DNA of 64,000 bases, from the NCBI GenBank assembly GCA_037013495.1, contig CM072801.1, forward strand, positions 17,723,501-17,787,500. Direction: 5' to 3'. Positions within the stretch are counted from its first letter, which is position 1. Each line of letters starts with the position of its first letter. The notes below the pieces were generated by a model. The model had not been told where the DNA came from. It was given only the letters and a program-made list of their open reading frames with translations, and made no database searches. The stretch is from Hippophae tibetana (taxonomy: Eukaryota; Streptophyta; Magnoliopsida; Rosales; Elaeagnaceae). This document shows positions 29,829-42,240 of this stretch, piece after piece. The translations under genes were made by a program, and so were the position numbers.

Positions 29829-30498
29829 TTGCAAGTTAAGTTCATCAATTGCAGTCTGGGCATCCTCCGCAGAAGCCATTGTGACAAACGCAAAGTTGCT
29901 ATTTTTTCCATCCTTTTGCTTTATAATCTAAAAATCAAAAAAATAAAACCAAACCCTATATTACAATTTGCATAAAAATGAAACGTTGATAATTGGAAAA
30001 CTAAATTTAGAAAGTGTACTAGAATTAAACCTCAACGTCTAAAACAGTTCCGTAATGGCCAAAGAGGCTTTTAATGTCTGCAACAGTGAAAGACCACGAA
30101 AAATTGACAACATAAATCTTTCTCTTGGGATTGGAAACTTGGGTTAGTTGTGGGTTTTCATCTACTTCAACTTCCTGAACTGCAGAGCATATCTCAAAAC
30201 AATGTTTCGTAGTGGGACAGTAGAGAATAGGAAGCGAAGGAGAAGAGAGGGAACTGTGGGAAAGAATAGAAACAGAGCTTGAAACATAGAGCTTTAAGGA
30301 TTGAAATAATGGCTTATGGAAAAAGATGATTTTGGCTGAAGATGAAGAGGATGAAACAGAGCAGACTAACCACAGAGAGAGTGCAGTTTCCAGTACGGCC
30401 ATTGATACACGCAGAGACGAGGATGGAGAGAAGGCAGAGACGAGGATGGCAAGATGGCAGAGACGAGGACGGCGAAACACCAGAGCGGCAGAGAGCAA
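29829..30498 (-). CDS. Chloroplast RNA-binding protein (RNP/RRM) fragment, two exons
   Basis: Exon 30031-30498 begins at an ATG and encodes a serine-rich leader like a plastid transit peptide, then KRKIYVVNFSWSFTVADIKS and FGHYGTVLDVE (RNP2 and start of RRM1). A GTTTAA donor and TAG acceptor join exon 29829-29927: IIKQKDGKNSNFAFVTMASA and DAQTAIDELNLQ (RNP1), then a GTGAGT donor. Phases close. It resembles the plant 28-33 kDa chloroplast ribonucleoproteins, which have two RRMs; only the first is present. The RNP1 core has SNFAF where RGFAF is usual. It is probably a captured fragment within a CACTA-like element; transcription is unknown. Confidence 0.7.
30405..30480 (+). repeat. 23-bp direct repeat, three copies
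   Basis: The unit gcagagacgaggatgg with a short variable tail occurs three times in a row at the 5' end of the captured RNP gene. It is GC-rich compared with the surrounding element. Confidence 0.7.
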
Positions 30499-31473
30499 GG
30501 GCGAATTCTATTGCGCAACGAAAATAGGGAGAACCCGCTCGGGGGGAGAAAAGGGATGAAAAAAAAGGAAAAAAGGAAAGAAAAAGAATGATAGAAAAAT
30601 TTGATATTTGATGTAAATTTAATTACAGTTTATTTAATAATCGTTATTATATAAATTTATTTATATTTAAATAAATTTTATAATTTAATTACGACAACGC
30701 CTCGATTTTATATTAATCTTCGTAACAATATTTTATAAATTCAATAAATATTATTTTCATATATTAATAAACATAAGTAGATTTTGAAATAAATAAGTAA
30801 TAAATTAAGAATAAATCATTAATTATAATTATTAAAATCTATAATTATTTATCATCTTTTATTGTATAAAAATATATATTTTAAAATTATATATAACTTT
30901 AAAAAATAGAACATGTATCTTAAAATGATATAGATTTTTCTTCTTAATAAATCAATCATTTTGTTTTTTATCTTGTGGATAATTAAATCAATATATTTTT
31001 GATAATATTTTAACTATATCCTTCAACAAAAACTATCTCTAATATAGTGTAATTTTTTATCCTAAATTTATATAATTTTCTGCAACAAAACTTTTGTTCT
31101 TTTCAAAGACAAAAATCTTGTTCTAAATATATTGTAAATCTTTTCTCTTAATAATTTCGATTTTCAAAGACAAAAATATTTTTTTGTAAAATTTGGAATA
31201 AATTTCTCACCATTTTTCCCATTTATAAGGACAATTTTTTGTCAAAAACTTTTAGTGAAAAATTCCTACTATCTTTTCAATGACCAATTTAAACTTTGTC
31301 CTTAATAATTATTTTGTGACAATTTTTGTCCGAACTTTTTGTCTTTTTTAATTTTTATTGGTTAACATTATCAAGGACAAATATCAAATTTTTGTCCCTA
31401 ATTCTACTAATTTCAAAGACTAATTTCATCTTTTGTCAAATTTTTGTCTCAAATATCATTTTTTCTTGCAATA

Positions 31474-31476
31474 AAC
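31474..31476. repeat. Target-site duplication of CACTA-like element, right (AAC)
   Basis: Matches 27530-27532. Confidence 0.6.
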
Positions 31477-31599
31477 CACAGAGCATACTAATCATGTGCT
31501 CGAAAATGCATCTTCCTAGTTTATTATAATACACATAAGGGGTATAAAAGTTTGCATCCAAATACTAGTAAACACTATATTTCTATGGATGTTTAATTT

Positions 31600-33600
31600 T
31601 GTGAAAAAGAGCCTTATTTTTTCTAAAGACATTTCTATGACTCCTTTTTAGGAGGAGATTAGTACTAAAGAAGAGGAGAAAGCAATTGTGGATTTTCGGC
31701 TAAGGGTGATCCTTCTCTTATAGAATCAGGCGACTCTTTCGAGTCTTCCCATTCTATAGGAGAACTTGAATCGAATAAGGAAAATACCACTTATTTGTTC
31801 CAACAACATTTTGATAGAAGGAATAAAGATGGTTATCGTTGTGCCTCTATCTTCTGGTGTCCTTACTCCTCTAAATGATACTACCATGCCATCAAATAAG
31901 TCTTTTAAAATTAATCCTAAGGTACATGTTTGTGATTTACCTATTACTTTTAATATCTCTACTACTGACCTTCTAACCCTATTTCAGCACCTACTAACTT
32001 GGATCCATAAGTTGGTAAACAAGGTAAAAGGTATCCATTTTGAGTTCGTAAACAACCCAATAAGTTAGGCTTCTCCAAAATTTATTCTAATGTTGTTTTA
32101 TCTTATCTTTGACTTTGTCTCTTATTTTCTTATCCAAAACACGCTTAAAATTTGTACTTTAAATTTTTTTTTCTATTTTGATCCCTATTCATTCTTAGGA
32201 ATTTTTTGAAGGCCCCAAATGGAAAGATGTAATGATAGAAAAAAAATGAATACCTTTCAAAAAAAATTATTTGAGAGTTTTCAAGTTACCTAAGAAGAAT
32301 AATACTATTAGTTTCAAGTTGGTATTTATTGTGAAATTTCATTCAGATGGGACACAAAAGAAATAAAGTCAAAGTAGTTGTAAAATGATATGCTCAAACA
32401 TATGAAATTGACTATCAAAACACATTTGCTCATGTAACCAAGATGAATACAATACGAGTTATACTCTTGATTCCAATAAATCTAGATTGGTCATTATTAT
32501 AGTTTGATATGAAGAATGTCTTTCTCCACAGAGAATTGATAGAAAAGGTATATATGGATTTCCTTATGGATTCCCAACAGAAAGGAAAGGTATGAAGGTT
32601 GAATAAAGCATTGAATGGGTTGAAATAGCCACCCATAGAATGATTTGGTAGATTGAGTGATTTGATAAAGGAGTATGATTTTATGTAAACCCTAGCAGAT
32701 CACATTTTTTTTCTATAAAAGAGATGGTACTGACATTACCTTATTTATAGTATATGTCAATGGTATGATTGTCATATGTAATAGCAATGATGAGATTGAA
32801 AGGTTATGCAGCTACCTACCTAAGGATTTCGAAATGAAAGACTTGGAAAATATGAAGTATTTATTGGGATTGAAGTTTATCAATCCAAACAAGATTCTTT
32901 CTCTCAGAATAAAAATATTCCTTAGATCTCTTGGATGAAACTAACATTTCTAATTAAGCCCCTACAAACACTCATGTTGAAGTGAATCATAGGTTGATTG
33001 TCTATCCTGATCAAATCCCAACTAATAAAGAGAGATATAAAATATTAGTAGAAAAATTGATGTATTTAACTTATACTCGACTTGACTTGTCATATGAAGT
33101 TAGTATGGTAAGCCATTTTGTGCATAATTCAAATAAATGGCACATGGATGCTGTGAAATGGATCTTAGCTTATCGAAACTTCTTCCTAGGCAAAAGTATT
33201 TTGTTCTCTAAGAATTGACACCTAGACTTTGTAAGTTCTAAGGTTGAAGGGAAGTTTACTTCAAAATATCTTACAATTCATAGAGGTAACTTGGTGAATT
33301 GGAGAAGAAACAAAATGTGATATTGTTGTCTATTATGAAAACTAAATACGGTGCTCTCCACTATACTATTACAGAGCTTTCTTGTTTTAAGATTTTATTA
33401 AGTGAGCTTAGTTTTGATCCCAATGAGCCTATGACACTATTTTGTGATAACACGACAATATTACGATTGCCAATAATCAATATAGCATGATTGTACAAAA
33501 CATATTGAGCTTGATAGAGCATCATGGACAATTTGGATTCTGATATTAACAAAGCTTCGCACATCAAGAGTAAGGATCAACTAGTTACCATTATGTCTCA
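31600..33600 (+). mobile_element. Decayed Ty1/copia fragment, plus strand (RT and RNase H)
   Basis: The start is vague; recognisable RT begins near 32210 (PKWKDVMIEK) and continues with CAQTYEIDY-like and FDMKNVFLHRELIEKVYMD blocks near 32400-32560. RT end and RNase H follow at 32982-33218 (KLMYLTYTRLDLSYEVSMVS) and 33299-33490 (LLSIMKTKYGALHYTITEL, then the LFCDN motif). Stops and frame changes are frequent. No LTRs were identified. Confidence 0.85.
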
Positions 33601-33780
33601 CGGTGTAACTAGATGTTCAATAACCGATATAACATATTGTACAAAACATATTGAGCTTGATAGAGATTACATCATGGACAATTTAGATTTTGATATTAAC
33701 AAAGTTTTGCACATCAAAAGTAAGGATCAAATATTTACCATTATGTCTAGTTGTGTAACTAGATGTTCTTTCCCTACCAT
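33492..33780 (+). repeat. 147-bp tandem duplication at the 3' end of the copia fragment
   Basis: The block starting tgtacaaaacatattgagc occurs at 33492 and 33639, and each copy ends with gtgtaactagatgttc near 33603-33618 and 33754-33769. The duplicated segment covers the RNase H C-terminal codons. The copies differ at several positions. Confidence 0.85.
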
Positions 33781-33799
33781 ATTTTTCAATTTGGACATA

Positions 33800-35174
33800 T
33801 GTGATATCTATGCTCCAACTTGAAGAAGAGAGTTAACATGTAATGTGATATGTATGAAATAATTTACCGTTATCTATTAATTTGAATATAAGTAAGAGTA
33901 CTTATCCTAATGTAAATAGAACTATTTTTCATTATGTGCATAAATACCCAATTGGGATAATGACAAAACAAGTTCTTTAACAATTAACCGTACACTTTCC
34001 TGGAAACCTCCTATGAATTTTAATAACTTTAACTGTGATACTACATTAGGAAATGATTTGTATATGTAGCAGCAATAGCAAGAGACCTTTGGGGTAGAGT
34101 GCAAGGTATTACAAGAATGATTGTTTGGCAATTAATTTAGCTGCTATAGGATTCATAAATGTTTCGATTGAAAGTAACTCTTAAAATATCATACATTTCA
34201 TCCAAGGTAACCCTAATGGTGTCTTGGCAAGCATTCCATTTCCTAGAATAAATTTTTCCTATAATGGGTAATATGTCTTGGATTTTAAAAAAATGATAAT
34301 AGAATTGCAATTGACATAACAAAATGGCCTCTTCATTTGGGCATGGAAGGATCTTTTACTTTAGAACAACTCCCTAAGCACATTTGTAAGAGGAAGACAC
34401 CAATTTGTACTCTAATAGTTATATATAAATAGAAGTTGGAACATTTATATCAGACTAATTATTTTTGTAAGCATTTTACTCTATTATGTTTAAAACGTAA
34501 CACCACAAAGACAAATAACCATTTTTATATTTTTACTTTATTTTTTTTTATATTTTTTAAAAAATTGTTTCAACAATTATTTATGTTAAAAATTTCTTTT
34601 TCAAATGCATTTGAAAAAAAAACTACAAGACCTAAATACCTTGTTTTATCTTTATTTTTCCACTTTTTTAAAATAGGTGGACTAAAGTGTTCACAAAAAT
34701 AAAATTCGAACCTAAGTGCTCCGGTTGCAATATCTATTTGACATATGCAGCCATCCTAAGAAATAATAGCTTAAGTAAACTCTGTCCCTTGAAAAACTAA
34801 ATAGCAAAAGTCCTAAACAAGAAAAAAAATTCAATACTCCAAGGGTAATACTCTCTTAGAGAGAGATAAGAACAAATACAAAATAGAGAGTCGACTATTC
34901 ATGAATGGACATGGAATTATAAGTTTATATCTCTCATCAAGAATACCCATTGTCGGTAGTCCCAAAGTATTTAAAACATTTCCCTGAACAGAGAAAATAA
35001 AGGCTTGTATAATAAACAAGGAGTGTGGGTTCATGAGATGGGAAAGCCATTCTCAAACCAGTCATTCGGCGTAACACAGATAAAGGAAATTTCAAAAATA
35101 ACGCAATTATTTATAAACTTACGTGATTTACTATACAAAGCAAGATGTGCATAACATCATGCTTTCTATGATCT
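33800..35174. other. Intergenic, nothing firm
   Basis: No gene is supported. The part next to 35175 probably includes the 3' UTR of the sucrose-phosphate synthase gene. ORFs at 34436-34702 and 34831-35034 lack family resemblance. Confidence 0.45.
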
Positions 35175-38100
35175 TTATTGCTTAACAACCCCAAGCTTCC
35201 CAAGTGATGTCCTTATTTCATTGCTGTCACAAACTTCAACTTGAACAACATTGGGACTGTCGTATGGAATAACATGCTCTAAAGGATAAGTCCTGTTGCT
35301 ATGAAGTTTACGCGAACCTTCTCCAACTCCCTTCAATATCACAGTCTTGTGAACTCCACCAATCAATCCTTCATAATCTGTGTCACCACATTCTCCTACG
35401 AAGACCACAACATTTGACAAGTCCATGCCCCATCGCATATATAGGTACCTAGGAGTACAAGTAATTTACAACTATTCTTGACAATAGTAAATGATAAATA
35501 TACGAATACATGACAACAAAAAAATGTAAACAAGATGCTGTAGAACCAATCTAACATTTAGATTTTAGATTTAGACAATTATTCATGAAATTGTACATAA
35601 GCAAATCTAGTTCACAAAAATGTTTCCTCAAAACATGGCATACTAATACAGCTTTGGGGCCAAACTACATCGAGATTGTAGGTGTAAATTAGGATGAGAT
35701 TAATTTTAGAAACCAATTTCATCTTGTCTCACTTAATGTTGTGATGGATTAGAATGATATTGAGATATGACAAGTTAGGATATCTCATTCATCCCATATA
35801 AACTTATATGTGACAAGTAAAATACAAAAATAAGAAAGAAAAGGGAACTAGACTATTTATATTATGAAAGTCTAATAGAAAGAAAAGAAATGAAAACAAT
35901 GATGGGACATTAGGTTTAAAGTGAGGCCTATTAGGTATAAGTTTATGTGGCATGGGATGGGATGGGATCAGATAGGATGAGTTTTATTTGGGTTGAGACA
36001 ATTTTGAACCATGAGTTCATTAAAGATATTAAATGAGACTTGACATGGTATGGTACAACCTAATTTACATCTCAATTAATAATCACCTAAGGCTCCACCA
36101 AACTGATGAACCTCTCAGAAGAAGCAATTTAGATTTTCCTAACACTAAAATATAGCAGTACTGATGTCCCAAATTGTTTTTAAGTAAAACAAAGTCCCAA
36201 AATAGCTCAAGTAAGGCCTTACATAAGTTATGTACCTTGCATGATCAATTTGGGAGATTTTTTTTATGTAAGGCTTCATCTAAGGCCTTGCATGATCTAT
36301 TCACTTGACCTCCAAAACCAATTTACTTAGTGCCCAAACTGAATCCAACAGAGGAAACATTAACTCTTAATTTATAGTATGCTATCCTTTTGTAGTTAAG
36401 TAACCAATGTTCGAATGAAGTTTTGGGCAACAAAATGATATGGAATTTATTAACTCAAAATTCATTGTCCATCCTATAGTAATAAAAAAAACAAGTGCAG
36501 GAAAACAGGGGAGAACTCTACCTGATGGCTTGAGCTCTAGAAGCCAGCACAGGGATGAAATTCAGCCTCCGACTATTTTGACAATAAATGACATGGCACC
36601 GGAGTGCTTGAATTCTTATCAGCTTCCTTAGTTCCTTTAAAGGTGGGATCTGCATATACAAAATAAGCACTATAAGAAATGGTGAGTGGGTAAGTAAGCC
36701 GCAGTGTCCTAGAGAAACAAAAGTTAAAAGAAAACGATAGTTTGAAACCATTTACAATCAGCTTACCAAAAAAGAAATAACTACAGGAATAAAAGATCTA
36801 ATTTTTTTTTTCTCTTTTCGATTAAAGAAACATAGATATTACCATTAAGGTGTCTTTCACTTTAAATGCATAGCAATGTGCAGTTGATCCTGAGTCATCT
36901 TCTGAAACAATTTTTCCTTCTCCATTTTTCTCATTGATGGAAGCTTCCCAGCGAACTAAAGTCTTCCTCAAACCTTCTCCACCCCAACGGTAATTAATAT
37001 GAGAACGGTAGTCTAAGTCTACTACAAATGGTAGCCCTGTTGGATTGTCCTCACAGTTAGAGGATGAATAGTAGATCTCACTACCACTGTTACAGATAAA
37101 ACCATCGAAATCCGATGGGCTGAAACCTCTTGAGATCAGGAGAGAAGAAATATCAGATATGGTCAAGGCTGTTGACAACATAAACCCTATAGACCCAGCA
37201 TCTTTCTCCTTTCCTACTGCTTGAACAACCTTTTCAATGATTTCCATAAAATGCGAGGTCGTATCACAATCCACAGCAATTACAAATATATATTTTCTCC
37301 TCCTGAATGCAGGAAACTTGTTGGTGCCAATACTGTAATCTTCTTTCTCAAAAGACCCAACCTTTTTGGTCCCGGAAACACCTTTGGACAATGTCAAAAG
37401 AGTGTGCTCTAACCTTTTTTTCCCATCAGAAGCATTCTCTTCGTCTAAAGCAGTAACAAAAACAGTACTCCCTTCATTTTTATCACCATCGAATGAAAAC
37501 TTCAAGTTCAAAGATATATCTTGTATATCTCGCAAGGAATCACCAGGTGAATCAGATTCTTCTTTCTCAAATTCAGCATCACTTCTTTGCCATTGAGGCT
37601 GCCTTGGTTTGCAGCTGGCAATTCGAGATAAGTATGTTTTACAATGCTCAGGCCATGAGAAAAGGTGAATATTTTTCAACCCATTCTGCCTGCATCTTTC
37701 CCAGAGTTTGTTATCTGAAACAAGTTTCAGAAGGGCATCGGCAATAGACTGCTGATCATGTGGATCAACTAATAGACCATTATCAAGCACCTGAAATAAG
37801 TTGAGTGTAGTCATTTATTAGCATGTATTAATCTTCAACTACCAATATCCAAGAAACAGTTGAGAATACTTCCAAATAAAGAATGCTCAGAATACACACA
37901 CCCTATGAATATCAACAGGACCCCCATTTTTTGTAGCAACCATTGGTAAACCATGAGCAGCTGCCTGTTCCAAGAAAAGAGCTTGTACTGGAAAGAACAT
38001 TACTATCAAAAATGTAGTATTTATGTAAAGGATAAGAATTCACCTCGATTAAAGTAAGCCCAAATGGCTCAATTAAAGCTGGATTGATGAATACGCCCTA

Positions 38101-41100
38101 CAAAAAGAAAGTTAATTGGAATAAAGTCAAATAAAACAAATATCAGAAAATCTTAGACATAACAATCTTTGTTTGCAAACATAACATGAACTTCTTTTTT
38201 TCTTTTTCTTTTTCTTTTAATCCAATTCAGACAAAAAAGATCTAAAATTATGATTTATTATTACAAGTATTACAGAGGAAATGGGAAAACCTATGTGTAA
38301 CATGAGATCATCTCCTCTACTATAAATGGGAAACTGCTCAATACTAAAAGTACACAAATTCTGCTCCTCTGTAACACAACAGAACAGAGGCATGAGTAAG
38401 CAAGCTCAATAATCTTTTGATCTGTGATCGTTCAATCTTTCATCTTTTTGCATGTAAACATTTAAATTTTTATTATACTGTAAGCATTAACTTCATATAG
38501 AAGAACCATATATTAATACATGTTATTTCCTAATGTAAGGATAAAGATTGGAATTAAACATAAAGGTGGATACAGCGTGTAGAAAAACAGCAATCCCTCA
38601 CCAGGCAAATAATTAGACATGAAGACAACTTTTTTCCTACTTGGAAGATGAATGTATCAAGCTCAATCAGTGATAAGCTTCAATTTTTATTTTTTTTAAA
38701 TATTATCCCATGCTAATTCAAAAGGGTGTCAGCCCATCTCATACCATAAAGGGAGAAAATCAAATAGCACTCAGAGAGCTGAAAGAAATGCAAAACATTT
38801 ATGCAGATTCGACACAATTTCACTTTTAAAACTATTATGTGCAAATTTATCCTTTTTAAGAAATGCAATTACATCACTCTTGTTCTTGCATAATCATAAG
38901 AAATAAAACTAAAACACTACCTTTGCTTTTGCCGCTAGACCATAGATATCACGAACATCAGATTGTGTGTGATGTTTAGGATATGCCACATGACCATATA
39001 GATCATATTTGTCTATCAGCTTCAGAACAGAAAGAAGTACAGAGGCACTTGTACTAGACATTTCATCTATATTATCACGGTTTCCCATTATTAGTGTCTG
39101 CCCAACAACAAAAAACTCAAATTTTTAGGATATAAAAATGTTTTATAATATAAAATTTAAGAGATATAACTGAATACATAACAATGTTGATTTGTGGCAA
39201 AATGCTTAAGATAACACAACAAACTATTGCAGATAAAAATACATACAAGGTTTGCAAGCTCCCTCAAATGGCGACACTCTCCAAATGCTTTAACTAAAGT
39301 GGTAATATTCTTCTTAGGGTCTGGCCTTGCAAGTGCGAGTATCATTGGCTTGCGTGGATTGGAAAAGAAACGCATGATCTGTCAACTCAAATGCTCAGTG
39401 GTGTTAATGATAAGATGATAAAGTCACAGTTGTGAAAGGGTGTAATAATCTCACAGCCCTTGTTAGCCATAGATCATTAATAAAGTTAAAAACATATACT
39501 TCTGACAGGATGTAACAAGGCAAGAACCAAACACAAAGAAGGGTTACAACCTCAGACCAAATTGGTAGATCTGGAGAAGAAGGATTATCTTCGTTTCTAT
39601 CAACTTCATCCATATCACCATCATGCGGTACAATATGATGAAATTCCATTCCAGGAGGAATTGCCTGAATATTATAGTTAAATTTGTATGAGCTTTAAAA
39701 TATTGCATGGAGAGGATTTTATATGTAGAATGGAGTATCACAAGTTAATAGAGAACAAGAACATATTGGCTTCTTAATACTTACAACCATACGGGGCATA
39801 AATCTTCCATGACAACTAACACCCCTCCTGGCCCTCGCTCTCAATTTGCGTTCAATTATAGGATCAAAACCTTCATACAAGCGCCACTGCTGTTCTATCT
39901 CCTGTCTGGTGCTGGTTATGATAATTTCAGAGGCATCAAGAGCTGCCTCCTCAGCTTCAATTCGCCGCATTATTTTGTATGTTACATTTATTTCTTCTAA
40001 AAGGCGTCCTTGTTTTAAAAGTTGTTCAAGCTTATCTCTTCCAAGTGAGTGACCAGTAAAAACCATGGGAACATTTAAGGCTCCAGATATAAGAGCAGCA
40101 GAGTCACCTGCATCTGCATAATGCCCATGAACTGCTACAGGCCAAACTGGCTGCCCACCACCAATTTGCTCACCCAGAACTTTGGACATCTGTTTGATGT
40201 GGCTGAGTGCATTATCAACAAATTCGGGAATGTGAGGCCAGAGAAGTTCTTTTGGTATATATTTATCTTTTGGTCCAAATGGTATACGAATTATATAAGC
40301 ACCACTACTCTCCCCTAGCTCCTGCTGTGAACTATCAAAGGTTTTTGTGTTCAGCATTTCTGTTGGTTCAGCATATGTCCAATCAACATCTGGGGCTGCT
40401 ACTTGTCTTGTCAACAAATCAACCCGATATACTCCAGGTGTCGTACCCAAGGCCCTGGCAAGTTCTACTACGTACTTAATCTGATTATAGTAAAGATTTC
40501 AAACCCCAAAGTAAGTAATATACCAGTTTCCGGTCCAAAAGACTATATGAAATGGTTAAACATTAATAGCCAAAGTGTATTAAAAAGTAACCTAGCATCA
40601 TAAATTACCTGGCCACCGGTATCAGAATCACGACCAAGCTCCATGTTTTCACCTCGAATCAAGCCATGAAGGCTGCATTAACATTGCTTGTTAAAAGAAG
40701 TAACTACTATCATGAATATCATACATATACTATGTATTTTAGTTTTTGTTTTTAAACTACCTTTTTCAGTAACAAAATATGAACTTAGAATTAATATCCA
40801 CCAAACCACATGAAAGACAAGGCACAGAAAGGTCTAGTTCTTGCCTTATTAACACGATGTAGAGTTTCTTATCCTTCTGCTGACTAGCCCAGTTCTCCAT
40901 TGCCTCAACAGAATGGATTCTATGCATTCTCCCTTTCGTGCTATCACCATGAGCTGCAGCATCACCAACTATGTCTCCTTTCTCTCCTTCTGATAAGTCT
41001 TCTGACATGTCAGCAGTTACCTCTCTGCGCCCCCTTTCGCTTTCAATACGACGCTTTGCAATGCGATGAGCTTCCTCTCCTTCAATCTGATAGATTAAAA

Positions 41101-41983
41101 TACATTTTTGTCAAATATAACAGAATCAGTAATAAAATAAAATACAAGATGGGAGCTAATCAAAGCTTAAAATGTTTGCAGTTAGTAGGTAATCAAACTG
41201 GTTTGTTTGCTAGACGAAGGTGTCCAGAGAAATGGAAATTTTTGGAAAAATACATAACCTACTTATAATTCAGAACAATTAGAGTAATCTCATGGAAATT
41301 ATATCCCAAAATTGGCTTAAAAGGTTTCTTTTAAGTTCTGCAAATTGTGAATCTAATCCAGAAATATTTTAAAAGAAAAGCTCCGAGTTTAAATTCATCC
41401 CTCAATTAGTCCATAGCACAATTTAAGACAAAGTGCCAGTGAGATATCAAGCCTCATCACACTGACATCACTAACAAAATAAACCAAATTTTTTTATTAT
41501 GCAAAACAAATTAAATAAGGTGAAAAATAATAAACGATCAACTCCAAAACAAAAAACAAAATGAAAATTCAATGATGAGAGGAAGAAAATAAAAAACGAA
41601 CCTGCTTTTTTCTACGAGCCAAATTCCAAATCCTCCAGCACATGTTCTCCAACCTGGTGTTCCTCTCCTGCGGACTCCTGGTCGCTGCAGCCTTAGAAAA
41701 AACGAAGACACCAAAAACCAATATGTTCGTAAACATAATATCACAATGAAACCCAACTCAATTATCAAAGCCCTGAAATTGAGAGATATAAGAATCATAC
41801 TCGAACCCAGGAGCGATAAAGATCGGTTTCATCGAAGCCACTGATGACTTGATCAACGAAATAGCGAGTTGGACTGAAACGACCTCTCTCTCTTAGAAGG
41901 AGAGATGATTTAGCGTCGTCAAGACCTGGCCCTACATCGAGAATCGCCTCCAAGTAACTGTTAACCCAATCGTTTCCCGCCAT
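35175..41983 (-). CDS. SPS: Sucrose-phosphate synthase, 13 coding exons, complete
   Basis: Makes sucrose-6-phosphate from UDP-glucose and fructose-6-phosphate in the cytosol, the key step of sucrose synthesis. Coding exons: 41801-41983, 41602-41691, 40845-41086, 40609-40672, 39785-40480, 39551-39664, 39247-39378, 38921-39097, 38044-38097, 37902-37964, 36843-37790, 36522-36649, 35175-35448. They total 3165 nt (1054 aa), matching the family length, with all phases closing. The N-terminus reads [20 protein letters not shown]. Residues about 165-660 form the GT-B glucosyltransferase, with [27 protein letters not shown] and the EX7E motif (E576, E584). A linker leads to an SPP-like HAD domain from [13 protein letters not shown] (about residue 768). 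The light-regulated phosphoserine motif [11 protein letters not shown] (S150) and the stress-site [10 protein letters not shown] (S415) are present. It resembles the A family (SPS1 type). Confidence 0.97.
40673..40844 (-). other. GC-AG intron 3 of the sucrose-phosphate synthase gene
   Basis: Exon 3 ends ATAAG and the intron begins GCAAGA; the acceptor is AATGCAG. Joining gives the [20 protein letters not shown] sequence expected in the family, with the serine codon split AG/C. No GT donor gives that protein. GC-AG introns are a known minor class with a strong AG/GCAAG context, as here. Confidence 0.88.
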
Positions 41984-42028
41984 TGCCAACCACTCTTTGT
42001 TTATTATCTTCTTCAAAATGACAATGCA

Positions 42029-42105
42029 CTGAGACAATGTATGTGGTTATATATAGCTTCCGAGATATTGATAGAGTGATAGAAGCATAGAGTTTTGGAA
42101 CTTAC
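42029..42105 (-). promoter_or_regulatory. Possible 5' UTR intron of the sucrose-phosphate synthase gene
   Basis: Minus-strand GTAAGTTCC (from 42105) and TGTCTCAG (ending 42029) are a good donor and acceptor pair 77 nt apart. An in-frame upstream ATG at 42037 would extend the protein by 18 residues but lies inside this interval. If spliced, the start is the family-typical MAGNDW at 41983, which I chose. Confidence 0.45.
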
Positions 42106-42129
42106 GATGCTCTGCTTTGACAATGGCGA

Positions 42130-42240
42130 ATCCGAGTGACTAGAGAGAGAAAGATTTACTTTGATTTAGAGAGAGACACGTTAGTTACGTTTTTCTGAAG
42201 AATTAAAATAATAGTAGTTATATATTACATAGTGGGTTGT
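42130..42240 (-). promoter_or_regulatory. Probable promoter and leader of the sucrose-phosphate synthase gene
   Basis: The minus strand has an AT-rich TATATAAC-like box near 42213-42225, then a CT-rich leader (ctctctctaaatc, near 42165-42180) leading into the transcript. Position and composition are the only evidence. Confidence 0.35.

Larger units (their letters stand above)
27533..31473. mobile_element. CACTA-like non-autonomous transposon (3.9 kb) carrying host gene exons
   Basis: Termini are CATTACAAGAAAATG at the left and TATTGCAAGAAAAAATG (reverse) at the right, close to the plant CACTA end CACTACAAGAAAA. It is flanked by AAC on both sides. Both subterminal regions (27550-28010 and 31040-31460) are packed with the same kind of motif, gggacaaa/tttgtccc and ttttgtc, in opposite orientation. 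No transposase is seen. The middle holds the first exons of a chloroplast RNA-binding protein gene plus unidentified exon-like blocks. It sits at the upstream end of the copia gag. Confidence 0.8.
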
